DNA of 64,000 nt from DATBVX01 sp963705495 (GCA_963705495.1 CAVPJQ010000018.1:1-64000), one strand, 5' to 3'; shown: positions 28,791 through 38,443, counted from the stretch's first letter. Numbers and translations are program-made. The notes: a model not told the origin generated them from the sequence alone.

Positions 28791-29799
28791 ATGCGTGCGA
28801 GCCAGAGCGAAATCGAGGCGGCAGTCGAGGCGTTGCGGGCGGGCGACTTGGTCGCCTTCCCCACTGAGACCGTCTATGGCCTGGGGGCGAACGCCTCCAA
28901 CCCCGCGGCTGTGCGCAAGATCTTTGCCGCAAAGGGGCGGCCCGCGAGTCACCCCCTGATCGTTCACCTGGACAGCATCCGCTATCTGCATCGATGGGTC
29001 AGGGAGGTCCCCGAGGCCGCCGAGAAGCTCGCGGCGCGTTTCTGGCCGGGCGCCCTCACTCTCGTGCTGCCGAAAGCAGCCAGCGTTCTGAACGTCGTCA
29101 CAGGTGGACAGGACACGGTGGCGATTCGCGTTCCCGTCCCACCCCATGGCACAGCAGCTCCTGACGGCGTTTGGCGGGGGACTCGCGGCGCCTTCCGCGA
29201 ACCGGTACGGACACATCAGTCCTACACGTGCCGAGCACGTGCGCGATGAGCTGGGCGACGCTGTGCGCGTGGTGCTCGATGGGGGCGAATGCACGGTTGG
29301 AATCGAATCGACGATCGTGGCCTGTACGCCGGGCGGTGTGCGCTTGCTGCGGCCAGGGTCTGTCACGTTGAGTCAGCTGCGCAGTGTGGTGGGCGAGATC
29401 TTGACTGAGCAGACGGCCGAGGCACCGCGCGTGCCTGGCAGCGCTGGCTCGCACTACGCTCCCACGACGGCGCTCGAGATCGTGTCGGGCGATGCGCTGG
29501 AGACTCTGGCCGGCCAATACAACGATCGCGGCGAGCGCGTCGCGGTGCTGGCGCTGCGCCTGCCGCTGAAGACGCTAAAGCTCGCCACGTGGATCAACGC
29601 CGGGCGCCGGCCGCAGCAATACGCGCACGATCTGTACGCGCACCTGCGCACGCTCGACAAAGCGGGTTGCGCGAGAATCCTGGTGCAGGAGCTGCCGGCA
29701 GATGAGCGCTGGGACGCGGTGAGCGACCGGCTGCAAAAGGCTGCTGCCAAGGCCGCCGTTCCCGAATCAGAACCGAACGCGTCCGGCGCGCTGACCTAG
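28791..29799 (+). pseudogene. Threonylcarbamoyl-AMP synthase (Sua5/YwlC), one frameshift
   Basis: Makes threonylcarbamoyl-AMP for the t6A37 modification of ANN-decoding tRNAs. The N-terminal YrdC domain shows GDLVAFPTETVYGLG, KGRPASHPLIVHL and PGALTLVLPK. After one extra base near 29142 it continues RVPSHPMAQQLL, GGLAAPSANRYGHISPT, DGG-C-VGIESTIV and LRPGSV. The C-terminal Sua5 domain follows (PGSAGSHYAPTTAL). The corrected length is about 335 aa, which makes it the long Sua5 form, not the short TsaC. The function is essential in most bacteria, so the break is probably a sequence error. The ATG at 28791 gives MRASQSE. Confidence 0.88.
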
Positions 29800-29877
29800 C
29801 GGACAGCCCGAAAAGAACGGGCTCAGGGAAACACCGACCAGCCAGGACCGCTCGATGAATGGAGCGGCTCCTGCTCC

Positions 29878-31401
29878 TTAGTCCGCCGCGACGGTTCGAT
29901 CCGCAGCCCACTCGCGCAACGCCTCGATTCGCTCGGCCATTACACGAGACAGGGGACTCGTAGCCTGGATCTCCCGGAGTATGTGCGCCGCTGAAGGCTG
30001 CTGCTGGGTGGCGTTCGCATTGTAGAGCGCAGAAACCACGGCTTGCTCAAGCTCGGCGCCCGAAAAGCCGTCGCTGGCTGCGCAGAGGCGCTGGAGCTCT
30101 GCGGGTGAGAGACTCAGCCCGCGCCGATTGGCGTGAATCGCCAGGATCTCCTGGCGCACGGCGCTCGGCGGCAGATCGACGAAAAAGATCTCATCGAACC
30201 GTCCCTTGCGGATCAGCTCCGGTGGCAGCGTCGCGATATCGTTCGCGGTGGCTACCACGAAGACTGGTGATTTCTTCTCCGCCAGCCAGGTGAGGAAGGT
30301 GCCGAGCGCGCGACGCGAGGTGCCGCCGTCTCCGTCTCCGCTACCGGTCGCGATCCCTTTCTCGATCTCGTCGATCCACAGCACACACGGTGCCATCAGC
30401 TCGGCAGTACGCAATGTGTCGCGCAGGTTGCGCTCCGACTCGCCGTGCCACTTGTTGTACACGGCGCCGAAATCCAGACGCAGGAGCGGTGTGGCGAAGA
30501 TGCCCGCTGCCGCCCGGGCCGCAAGACTCTTGCCGCAGCCTTGCACACCCAGGAGCAACAAACCTTTAGGTGCCTCGAGATTGGGCGCGCTGCCGTCGAA
30601 TGCGGGCTTGCGCTGATGGAGCCACGCCTTGAGCCGCGCCAGTCCGCCCACATCGGCAAATTTCGCCGTGTCGTGCACGTAGCTGAGAACACCGCTCCGA
30701 TTGAGGAGCTCGTACTTGGCCTGCATGATGCCCGGCAGGTCGACCGTCGACAGCGCACCATCGTCGAAGATCGCCTTACGCGCCAGGCGGCGCGTATCAC
30801 TGGTCGTAAGACCGTTGAGGTTTTCGACCAGCAGATCGAGGGCCGTCTGATCGGCCTTGACCTGGCGGCCCGGATTGGTCTTCAGCCACTCCCGCGCGAC
30901 TTCCTGGACCAGTGCGCGGCGCTCGTCCCGATCGGGCACTGCCAGCTCGCAGCGCGCGCTGAACTGTTCCAGCTCGTGGGGCAGGGAAATCTCATCGCTC
31001 AGCAGCACCACGGTGCGTGCGACCTGCTCATAAGCGAGGCAGATGTCCTTCAGCAGGCGCACGTGAATCGGTTCGGCAAGGTAGGGATGAAAGTCGACGA
31101 GGACGTACACGCCCGCTGTGGTCGTTGCGCGAATGTGCCGGAGGATCTCGATCGGCTCCGCGTTGTGACGCTGTGGCGGGCCGAGATCGACATCGATGCG
31201 CTTCAGGCCATCGGTCACGGTCCACTCGAACATCGGCGTATGTGCGTTGCGTGCCAGCCGCACGGACAGTGACGCGAGCATCTGCAGCACGCGCGTCTCA
31301 TCGCGACTCTCGATGAGGACCAGCGGGATGCGGGAGCGCAGCAGGACTTCGAGGTCGTGGCTGGCCTCGGCCTGCAAGCCTGACATCTCAGCCGCGCTCA
31401 T
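29878..31401 (-). CDS. AAA family ATPase (Ycf46-like)
   Basis: A 507-aa single-AAA protein. The N-terminal half (about 1-235) lacks a known catalytic motif and includes SRIPLVLIESRDETRVLQML, typical of the Ycf46 group. The AAA module has Walker A GVQGCGKS, Walker B VLWIDEIEKG, a sensor-1 asparagine in VVATANDI, and the arginine-containing IRKGRFDEIFFVDLP. The cellular role of the group is poorly known (stress or carbon-status links have been proposed in cyanobacteria). Its ATG overlaps the stop of the Lrp-type regulator by 4 nt, so the two are coupled. A 6-bp hairpin at 29805-29823 lies between it and the Sua5 gene. Confidence 0.88.
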   Translation of the reverse strand: MSAAEMSGLQAEASHDLEVLLRSRIPLVLIESRDETRVLQMLASLSVRLARNAHTPMFEWTVTDGLKRIDVDLGPPQRHNAEPIEILRHIRATTTAGVYVLVDFHPYLAEPIHVRLLKDICLAYEQVARTVVLLSDEISLPHELEQFSARCELAVPDRDERRALVQEVAREWLKTNPGRQVKADQTALDLLVENLNGLTTSDTRRLARKAIFDDGALSTVDLPGIMQAKYELLNRSGVLSYVHDTAKFADVGGLARLKAWLHQRKPAFDGSAPNLEAPKGLLLLGVQGCGKSLAARAAAGIFATPLLRLDFGAVYNKWHGESERNLRDTLRTAELMAPCVLWIDEIEKGIATGSGDGDGGTSRRALGTFLTWLAEKKSPVFVVATANDIATLPPELIRKGRFDEIFFVDLPPSAVRQEILAIHANRRGLSLSPAELQRLCAASDGFSGAELEQAVVSALYNANATQQQPSAAHILREIQATSPLSRVMAERIEALREWAADRTVAAD

Positions 31402-31925
31402 GGACGTGGATCCGGTGCGCGCGTACGGCGCGTGTCCTGGCTCTCGGCCGGGGGCTCAGCCAGCTCGAGGGGCAGGGCGGTGGTGTCCTTGATCGCCGAC
31501 ATCACGATGTTCGATTCGATGGCCTGCACTCCGGGCAATTGCGCCAGACCTTCTCGCATGAAGCGCTCGTAGGCGCGTATGTCCCTCGTCACAACAATCA
31601 GCACGAAGTCGATCGCGCCCATGACCGTGAAGCACTGGGTCACCTCGGGGAGCTCGCGCACACGTTCTTCGAACGCGACGAGAGACTGTCGGCCGTGGGT
31701 CGTGAGGCGCACCTGCACGACCACCGTTACGCCGAGTCCGAGTTTCTCGCGGTCGAGCAACGCCACGCGGCGGCGGATCACGCCTTGCTGCTCCAGCAGG
31801 GAAATCCGGCGCCAGCACGGTGAGGCGGATAGCCCGACCTGGTCGGCGATCTCCCTTGTCGAGAGCGAGGCGTCGTTCTGAAGCAGGTCCAGAATCTTGA
31901 GGTCCGTCCTGTCCATCGGTGGCAT
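31398..31925 (-). CDS. Lrp/AsnC-family transcriptional regulator
   Basis: DNA-binding feast/famine regulator of about 175 aa. An N-terminal helix-turn-helix (LDLLQNDASLSTREIADQVG then SPCWRRISLLEQQGVI) is followed by the RAM ligand domain with QVRLTTHGR, VMGAIDFVLIV and ESNIVMSAIKDTTALPL. The ATG at 31925 has GGGAG 10 nt upstream and gives MPPMDRTD. The frame is open to 31949. It is divergent from the leucine dehydrogenase gene across 145 bp, the usual layout for a local Lrp-type regulator and its target. It overlaps the AAA gene by 4 nt. Likely effector: a branched-chain amino acid. Confidence 0.9.
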   Translation of the reverse strand: MPPMDRTDLKILDLLQNDASLSTREIADQVGLSASPCWRRISLLEQQGVIRRRVALLDREKLGLGVTVVVQVRLTTHGRQSLVAFEERVRELPEVTQCFTVMGAIDFVLIVVTRDIRAYERFMREGLAQLPGVQAIESNIVMSAIKDTTALPLELAEPPAESQDTRRTRAPDPRP

Positions 31926-32070
31926 TGGAACAAAACTCCCATAATGCAAATGAGTGATGGATGATTATTCCACAAGTGACGCTCTAAAGCCCAAAGAATG
32001 GTACGCAAATGCCAACAGGCATGAAATATCGTATCAGCCTTCGGAACCAGCCCATCGGCAGGTGATCGAC
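31926..32070. promoter_or_regulatory. AT-rich divergent control region, Lrp-type gene / leucine dehydrogenase
   Basis: These 145 bp are clearly more AT-rich than the flanks (for example 31940-32030), as expected for promoters and Lrp-type sites. A GGCAGGTG ribosome site precedes the ATG at 32071. No single operator can be fixed by eye. Confidence 0.5.
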
Positions 32071-33152
32071 ATGGTGTTCGGCGCTCAGAGCTTTCGCAGC
32101 CACGAGAACGTCGCCTTCTTCCACGATGAGCGCAGCGGGCTCAAGGCCATCATTGCCATCCACAGCACTACTCTCGGTCCCGCTTTCGGCGGATGCCGCA
32201 TGTGGCCTTACGCCACCGAAGAGCAGGCACTCGATGATGTGTTGCGGCTCTCCCGCGGCATGAGTTTCAAGAATGCGCTCGCCGGGCTGCCGTTCGGCGG
32301 CGGCAAGTCAGTCATCATCGCTGACGCGAACGCCGGCAAGAGCGAAGAGCTACTCGGATGCATTTGGCCGCGCGGTGGGAAGTCTCGGCGGTCGATACAT
32401 CACGGCCGAAGACGTTGGCATCACGGAAGCGGACATCGAGATCTTCGCCCGGCACACGCGGCACGTCAGCGGACGTAAGCAGCGTGGCGTTGTCGCCGGC
32501 GGCAATCCCGCGCCCAAGACTGCCTATGGTGTCTACCTCGCGATGCGCGCTGCAATCGAGCTCAAGCTCGACCGCAGCGACTTCAAGGGACTGAGCGTAG
32601 CCATCCAGGGTGTCGGCCAGGTCGGCTACCACCTCTGCAAGCTCCTGCACAGCGCGGGTGCGTCGCTCGTGGTTGCGGACGTCAACCCGGACAATGTGCG
32701 GCGCGCTGCCGCCGAATTTGGCGCGCGCGTAGCCGCCCCTGAAAGCGTCCTGTTTGAGAGCGTCGACATCATCGCGCCCTGTGCGCTCGGCGCCGTGCTC
32801 ACCACCGAGAGTGTGGAGCGGATCCATGCTCCATTCGTGGTGGGTGCGGCCAACAACCAGCTCGCGACGGATGCGGTCGGCGCCGATCTGCAACGTCGCG
32901 GCATCGTCTATGCCCCTGACTACGTGGTGAACGCCGGCGGCATCATCAGCGCCGCGCTCGAGTATCAGGGCGGGCACGAGGAAAAAGATGTCTGGGCACG
33001 GGTCAGCGGCATCTACGAGACCACGCGGTTGATTCTCATCCAGGCGCTGCGCGAGCAGCGGCCGACGAACGAAGTGGCCGATGCCATGGCCCTGAGCCGC
33101 ATCACAGCGGCAAGCGATCGGACCGCCGAGCAAGCTGCGCCGCGCCTCCTGA
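32071..33152 (+). pseudogene. Leucine/Phe/Val dehydrogenase, frameshifted
   Basis: NAD-dependent oxidative deamination of branched-chain or aromatic amino acids. Blocks: IAIHSTTLGPAFGGCRMWPY, MSFKNALAGLPFGGGKSVII with the catalytic lysine, YITAEDVGIT, the Rossmann VAIQGVGQVGYHLCKLL, and GAANNQLATD with YAPDYVVNAGGII. One extra base lies near 32356 (before DAFGRAVGSLGG). A second near the 3' end is inferred, because the stop at 33150-33152 gives the normal 359 aa, while the uncorrected frame runs through a strong terminator to 33274. The start at 32071 (MVFGAQSF) fits the family. It is probably controlled by the divergent Lrp-type regulator. Confidence 0.87.
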
Positions 33153-33164
33153 TTTCGATCTCAC

Positions 33165-33230
33165 GCCGCCGGGCGATCCGGTTCAGCGCAGTCCCCCCTC
33201 CTGGCGCGAACCGGCCGGCGGCTTTCTTTT
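33165..33230 (+). terminator. Rho-independent terminator after leucine dehydrogenase
   Basis: A long interrupted stem pairs 33165-33172 with 33215-33222, 33178-33184 with 33208-33214 and 33186-33189 with 33204-33207. It is followed directly by a T-rich tail at 33223-33230. Its position shows that the leucine dehydrogenase should end upstream, near 33152. Confidence 0.85.
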
Positions 33231-33270
33231 CGGTTTCGCTGTCCGCGGCACTTTGGCAATGTAGCCCGTC

Positions 33271-34533
33271 ATGAGAGTCATCGTGATTGGCAGCGGCCTT
33301 CTGGGCGTGAGTACCGCCTGGGCGCTCAAGGAGCGCGGCGCAGAGGTCACGGTTCTCGACCGGGCCGACGGTCCCGCGCGCGAGACCTCGTTCGCCAATG
33401 GCGCGCTCCTTACGCCGAGCATGGCTGATCCGTGGAATTCCCCCGGGGTGTTCTGGAAGCTGCTGCGCTGGCTGGGGCGCGAAGATTCGCCGATGCTCCT
33501 GCGACCGCGGGCGCTTCCCTCGCTGATCGGCTGGGGGCTACGGTTCATTCGCTACTCCGGTCCGCGCCACTATCGGACCAACACGCTGCACAACGCCCGC
33601 CTGGCGCTCTATTCCCTGCAGGCGCTGCAGGAATTGCGCTCCGGAACACACATCGAGTACGCCGGGGCGACACTCGGCACGCTGCGTCTGTTTCGCAACG
33701 GCACGGAGCTCGAGGCTGCGCTCGGCATGGTCGCTTGGCTCGCGCAGCACGGCGTGCGCTCACGCACCCTGGATCGCGCGGCAACGGTCGCGATGGAGCC
33801 GGCACTCGCTCCCATAGGGCAACACCTCGCAGGCGCCATCTACTATCCCGACGACGAGCATGGCGATGCTTTGCGCTTTTGCGAGGGTCTTGCGCGCGAG
33901 GCCGAGGCACGGGGCGTGCGCTTTTGCTTCGGCGCCACCGTGACTGGCCTGCGGCGCGAGGGTGGACGTATCAGGAGCGTCACGGGCAGTTCCCAGAGCT
34001 GGGAGGCCGATGCCGTAGTGATCGCCGCCGGCAGCTACAGCCCGAAGCTCGTCGAGAGCCTGGGCATCAAGGTGCCGGTACAGCCGGTGAAGGGCTATTC
34101 GATTACGGTGCCGATGGATGGCGCGCGGCCCGCCCCCAGAATTCCGATCCTCGATGATGAATTGCATGCCGTTGCGGTGCCGCTGGCGGATCACATGCGC
34201 GTGGCGGGCACGGCGGAGTTTGCCGGTTTCGATCGCACAGTCACAGTGGCGCGCATCGAGAACCTTCGCTATCTCCTAGCTCGCACCTATCCGCAGATCG
34301 CGCAAGCGGCGACGCCGGAACGCACTTCATCCTGGGCGGGCCTGCGGCCGATGTCATGCGACGGAGTACCGATCATCGGCCGCACCGCCTGCGAAAACCT
34401 GTTCCTCAACACCGGTCACGGTCCGCTTGGCTGGACGATGGCTGTCGGCTCCGGGCGTGCACTTGCGGACCTGATGGTCGGGCGCACGCCGCAGATCGAT
34501 CTCGCGCCATATTCCCTGCAGCGCTTCCGTTGA
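33271..34533 (+). CDS. dadA: D-amino acid dehydrogenase, FAD-dependent
   Basis: A 420-aa DadA-type flavoprotein that oxidises D-amino acids to 2-oxo acids with electrons going to the respiratory chain. The N-terminal dinucleotide-binding motif is VIVIGSGLLGVSTAWALKER, with ANGALLTPSMADPWNSPG next, a second FAD-contact block DAVVIAAGSYSPKL, PVKGYSITVP, and the C-terminal GLRPMSCDGVPIIG with GHGPLGWTMAVGSGR. The frame is intact. The start sits 40 bp after the terminator of the leucine dehydrogenase. No dadX racemase is adjacent. The PLP decarboxylase that follows may share its amino acid theme. Confidence 0.9.
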   Translation: MRVIVIGSGLLGVSTAWALKERGAEVTVLDRADGPARETSFANGALLTPSMADPWNSPGVFWKLLRWLGREDSPMLLRPRALPSLIGWGLRFIRYSGPRHYRTNTLHNARLALYSLQALQELRSGTHIEYAGATLGTLRLFRNGTELEAALGMVAWLAQHGVRSRTLDRAATVAMEPALAPIGQHLAGAIYYPDDEHGDALRFCEGLAREAEARGVRFCFGATVTGLRREGGRIRSVTGSSQSWEADAVVIAAGSYSPKLVESLGIKVPVQPVKGYSITVPMDGARPAPRIPILDDELHAVAVPLADHMRVAGTAEFAGFDRTVTVARIENLRYLLARTYPQIAQAATPERTSSWAGLRPMSCDGVPIIGRTACENLFLNTGHGPLGWTMAVGSGRALADLMVGRTPQIDLAPYSLQRFR

Positions 34534-34551
34534 AATCCGCGCGCCGCGCTC

Positions 34552-34579
34552 TTGAAAGCGCGCGCGATTGCCCTACAAT
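34552..34579 (+). promoter_or_regulatory. Sigma70-type promoter upstream of the decarboxylase
   Basis: TTGAAA at 34552-34557, a 16-bp spacer and TACAAT at 34574-34579 form a good promoter, with a start expected near 34586. The terminator-like hairpin that begins at 34592 would be the first thing transcribed. Confidence 0.55.
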
Positions 34580-34591
34580 CCGCGCCTTCAG

Positions 34592-34628
34592 AAGGGTCAG
34601 GCCCCAGGGGCCTGGCCCTTTCGGCTTT
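34592..34628 (+). terminator. Terminator-like hairpin in the decarboxylase leader
   Basis: The inverted repeat 34592-34605 / 34607-34620 (one G-T pair) is followed by TCGGCTTTT. It may end dadA transcription. Because a promoter lies just before it, it could instead act as an attenuator for the gene at 34646. Confidence 0.7.
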
Positions 34629-34645
34629 TGACGGCGAGGAAAGCG

Positions 34646-35855
34646 ATGAGAAATCAGCTGCAGCGTGCACGTCGGAGTGCCTTGAACGAGGCGCCGATCG
34701 ATCCATTTGTTCCGGCCGAGATCGAACGGCTGGTCGCGACCTTTGGGTCGCCGCTGCTGATCCTCGACTGCGAGCGCGTGCGCGCACAGTACCGCCGGCT
34801 GGCCGCCGCTCTGCCGCGCGTCGTCCTGTACTACGCGCTGAAACCCATGCCGCATCCAGCGGTCGTTCAGGCGCTGGCAGAGCTTGGCGCGCACTTCGAT
34901 CTCGCTACCACAGGGGAGATCGGCGTGGTCAAGGAGCTCGGCATCAGCGCCGAGCGCTGCATCCACACTCATCCGGTCAAGCGCGACGGTGACATTCGTG
35001 TCGCCCTCGATTTCGGTCTGCAGACTTTCGTCGCTGCCAGTGCGGACGAGATCGCCAAGTTCGAGAAGCACCGGCATCGCGCGTCGCTCCTGCTGCGGGT
35101 GTCGTTTCGCAGTCCCGATGCGGTCGTAGACCTGTCGAAAAAGTTCGGTTGCGATGCCGGGGACGTACCGGCACTCCTTCGCCAGGCGGGCCAGCTCGGA
35201 GTGCGAGTCCGCGGCTTTTCGTTTCACGTCGGCTCGCAGGCCGCGGATCCGGCGAAGTACGTCGAAGCGATCCGGGTCTGCGCGCGACTGATGAAAGAGG
35301 GTGAAGCTGCCGGACACGGGCCCTTCGATACGCTCGACATCGGCGGCGGATTCCCCGTTCCCTATCGCACGCCGGTGCCTGAAATCGAAGCGTTCTGTGA
35401 CCCGATCAATCAGGCGCTGGAAGCTGTGCCCGCGGCAGTGCGAATCATCGCGGAGCCGGGCCGCTTCATCGTGGCCCCCGCGGGTATCGGTGTCGCGACC
35501 GTCATGGGCAGGGCACAGCGACAGGGACGCTGGTGGTACTACCTCGACGACGGCGTCTATGGCCTGTTCAGCGGGCAGCACTACGAACACGCGTCCTACC
35601 CGATCACGAGCCTCGGGCGCAGCTGGTCGCGTCGAGCCGGCAGTGCTAGCCGGCCCGACCTGCGACAGCATCGACGTGATCGACGATCAGGTCGAGCTTC
35701 CGCGGCTGCAGAATGGCGATCTCGTCGTGGCGCACGTCATGGGCGCCTACACGTGGGCCACTGCGTGTGAGTTCAATTTCTTCCCGAAGCCCACCGTGGT
35801 TGTCGTCAATGCCCGACCGGGCGAAACCGGGACCGTCGTCACGATGCCACGCTGA
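34646..35855 (+). pseudogene. PLP-dependent ornithine/diaminopimelate-type decarboxylase, one frameshift
   Basis: Fold-III PLP decarboxylase of about 402 aa after correction. The Schiff-base lysine is in YYALKPMPHP, the family block GAHFDLATTGEI follows, then FSFHVGSQ with the PLP-contact His, DIGGGFPVPY (phosphate-binding glycines) and AEPGRFIV. After one extra base near 35615-35630 the C-terminal GPTCDSIDVI, with the active-site Cys and Asp, and YTWATACEFNFF are found. The CD-x-x-D form and ALKPMPHP favour ornithine or related diamine substrates over meso-DAP. The frame is also open upstream to 34568, but ATG 34646 has a GAGGA site. The promoter and hairpin upstream suggest regulation in the leader. 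Confidence 0.82.
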
Positions 35856-35883
35856 ACCGCTTGGCTTTTGCGCGGTCATCGGT

Positions 35884-36524
35884 ATGATCGCGGCCGTTAG
35901 TCGAGCGGAGCAGACGTTGAGAATCAAAGCAGATACTTGCTGGCGAGCACGTCGGGAGCGAGAGTTGCGACCTCGGCCGCCGTCAATTTCTTGTGCACGC
36001 TGCACGCGTCGCACCGCTCGTCGCGCTCGCGCCCCTGCCGTTGCGCGCGGTCGCAGGCGCGCTGCCCTCGCGCGAGAAGGCTTGCTCGCTGACGCTCTAC
36101 AACACGCACACACGCGAGTCGCTGTGTGCAACCTATCGCGTCGGATCGGAGTTCGACACTGACGCCTGGCGCGTTTCAGCCACCTGCTGCGCGATCATCG
36201 CGACGGAACCGTGAAGGCGATCGATCCGTCACTGTTCGATATTCTGCATGACGTGGCTTCGAGACTCGGCGTCGATCCGCATTTCGAAGTGATCTCCGGA
36301 TATCGTTCTCCCGCCACCAACGCGATGCTCCATGAGCGCAGCTCAGGCGTGGCGAGTCACAGCCTGCACTGGACGGCAAGGCGATCGACGTGCGCCTCGC
36401 GGGTGTCAACACGCGGCACCTGTTCGACGCGGCGCTCAAGCTCGGCCGTGGCGGCTGCGGCTACTACGGCAAATCCGACTTCGCACATCTCGATACCGGT
36501 CGCGTGCGTCACTGGGGCGCTTAA
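35884..36524 (+). pseudogene. mepK: DUF882/M15-type murein endopeptidase (MepK-like), frameshifted
   Basis: Peptidoglycan hydrolase of the YcbK/MepK group, which cuts 3-3 cross-links made by L,D-transpeptidases. A twin-arginine signal RRQFLVHAARVAPLVAL is followed by CSLTLYNTHTRESL, then FEVISGYRSPATNAMLHERSSGVA, SLH...GKAIDVRL and FAHLDTGRVRHWGA with the zinc-binding His/Asp residues. Similarity moves through at least three frame changes. Two look like lost C residues before TGG (near 36170 and 36372), and one near 35980 acts as an extra base. The start is uncertain (ATG 35884 or TTG 35917). The stop codon forms the edge of the REP palindrome. It is convergent with ldtD, its functional partner. 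Confidence 0.78.
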
Positions 36525-36602
36525 GAGGTGCCGGGTTTAAGTTATTTAGTTATCGGTCCGGCGGTCGGCGGGATAACTAAATAACTTAAACCCGGCACCT
36601 CT
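36524..36602. repeat. REP-type palindrome pair (30-bp perfect inverted repeat)
   Basis: The arms 36524-36553 and 36573-36602 are perfectly complementary over 30 bp with a 19-nt GC-rich loop. The arm core GGTGCCGGGTTTAAGTTATT resembles the RAYT element ends at 40541 (GGTACCGGACTTGGATTATT). It lies between the convergent mepK and ldtD genes, and its first base is the last base of the mepK TAA stop. It may also stop transcription. Confidence 0.88.
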
Positions 36603-36612
36603 ACGCGCGGTC

Positions 36613-36631
36613 TAAACCCGGCACCTCTACG
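36613..36631 (-). repeat. Third, partial REP copy
   Basis: The 19 bp at 36613-36631 repeat 36587-36605 exactly, in the same orientation. The copy contains the ldtD TAG stop (36627-36629), so a REP edge again coincides with a stop codon. Confidence 0.8.
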
Positions 36632-38331
36632 AACCGCTCTTGCGGCTGGCCCGCAGCAGTTCCGCCAGCTTCTCATCGTGCCCGTAAATGTCCGGGGAGA
36701 AATACATCTCTCCCTTCTCGTCCGCGATTGCCGTGCCATACACGATGAAGACGCGCAGCGGTTGCTTCAGATTGACCTGCGTGGGACGAGTGCCATTCAT
36801 GGCTTGCAGGATCTTCTCCCGCGTCCAGGTCGGATCCTCGCGCAGGATGTGCTCGGCCAGCCCTACCGGGTCGACGACGCGCACGCAGCCGTGGCTGAAC
36901 GCACGGGTGCTGCGCTCGAACAACGCCTGTGCCGGAGTGCTGTGCAGGTAGACGTTGTAGGGATTCGGCAGCATGAACTTCACCAGGCCGAGCGCGTTGT
37001 CGGGGCCGGGTTGCTGGCGCAGGCGCAACTTGCCCCTCGCCAGCGCGTCGAGGTTCTCCGGCGTCGGCGCCAGTGCCGGCGTGTCGTCCCCATAGCCCAC
37101 CCACGATCTCCAGCCGTTGACGCGACAGGTAGGCGGGATTGTTGCGGATCGACGGCAGCATCTCGCGCACGGTGATGCTGTAGGGCACGTCCCAGTACGG
37201 CCTGAAGATGATGTACTTCATGTCGGCCGAGAACACGGGCGTGCGGCTCGAGGGATAGCTCTTGCCGACGATCACGTTCATGGCGAGCATCTCATTTTCC
37301 CGGTCTTCGACGGTGTTGAACGCGAGCAGCCGAAAACGCGGGATATTGACCATGATCGGCGGGCTGTCGAGGCGCGGTGGCAGCCAGCGCCAGCGCTCCA
37401 ACGTCAGCTCGATCTGTTGCACACGTTCGAGCAGCGGCTTCGTGAGGGCGGCAAACGTGCCGGCACCGAGCGCTCCGTCCATGTCCAGCTCGTGACGCAT
37501 CTGAAAATTCTTCAGACCCTGCACCAGCTCTGCATCCAGAGTCGAATCGCTCCGTTCGCCCGGAGCGGGCGCTGCAGGTAGATCGCCGAGCGCCGTCAGC
37601 AGGCGGCGCAGCTTCCGCGGCACCGGCATAGGGCTCACCCGGCTTCACAGACTTTGCGGGCAACGGCGGCAACCTGGTCAGCTCGGGTTCGAGCGCAAGC
37701 TCGCGATAGTGAACCAGTGCCTTCTTCAGCAGATCGTAGTGCACGAATGGCGGCTCGATGTCGTGCAACACTTTGCCGACATCCTGGGCGCTGACTGATT
37801 CCCTGCAGCAGCGGGAGCATCTCAAGTCTCGAGTGCTCGACGTCGAGCTTGAACCCGGCCGCTTGTGGATCGATGCGCCCGAAGTGCAGGTCGTGCGCAT
37901 AGGCCATGACCGCGGCGCTCAAACCCACATCGAACAGGGCCCATTGCTCATCGCCGGCCGCCCGAAGTCGCCAGATCGATGGCGAGGTACGTGAGCCGAT
38001 TTGCTTCGTAGTCGTCGGCCCGCAGGCCCGCGCCCTCGGCCGCGCGCAGCTCACTCATCACGTCGATCGCGGATCGCGTCAACGCATGATCGCGGCTCCA
38101 CAGGAACTGGCCACTCTGCGCGGCATAGAGCTTTTCCAGCGCGGCGCGCTGATCCGGCAGATCGAGCGCCGTCAGGTACGGATGCTGGCCTTCGGCGAGG
38201 ATGTTCGTGAGAACTGGCTCGATAGGGCCGGTTGGAGCCTGGGCCATCGCCGTCGAACACGCGACTGCGAGGGTGACTGCGGCAAACAATCGACGGGCAC
38301 CGGTGCCGGTCATGTCCCTTCTTCGCGGCAT
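36627..38331 (-). pseudogene. ldtD: L,D-transpeptidase YcbB/LdtD type, four frameshifts
   Basis: Periplasmic enzyme forming 3-3 peptidoglycan cross-links. The corrected length is about 566 aa. It has a signal peptide (RRLFAAVTLAVACSTAMAQ), a scaffold region with LYAAQSGQFLWSRD and AYAHDLHFGRIDP, a peptidoglycan-binding segment (FQMRHELDMDGALGAGTFAAL), WRWLPP and the YkuD domain ending in AFSHGCVRV with the catalytic Cys. The four breaks (near 37985, 37795, 37620 and 37105) all act as one extra base. The ATG at 38331 gives MPRRRDMTG. E. coli ycbB also neighbours ycbK (mepK), but there in the same direction; here the two are convergent around REP copies. Confidence 0.87.
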
Positions 38332-38428
38332 GGCAGTTCCTGAACGGGCGAGTGATGGGGTGACTTTACTGTCGGGCAGCATGGTGCGAGCCCGCAGTAG
38401 CGGGTGTCGCGCCGCCGCGCGGCCCCCG

Positions 38429-38434
38429 TACAAT
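38429..38434 (+). promoter_or_regulatory. TACAAT -10 box of the HAD gene
   Basis: TACAAT at 38429-38434 lies only 9 bp before the ATG at 38444, so a transcript begun about 7 nt later would be leaderless or nearly so. A similar TACAATC context precedes 34586 and 60368. The -35 box is unclear. Confidence 0.4.
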
Positions 38435-38443
38435 CAGCGCCTC

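Noticed and set aside
33153..33274. Leucine dehydrogenase extended to 33274 with a 4-nt overlap on dadA
   Set aside because: The extension passes through a strong rho-independent terminator, and the family length is reached near 33152.
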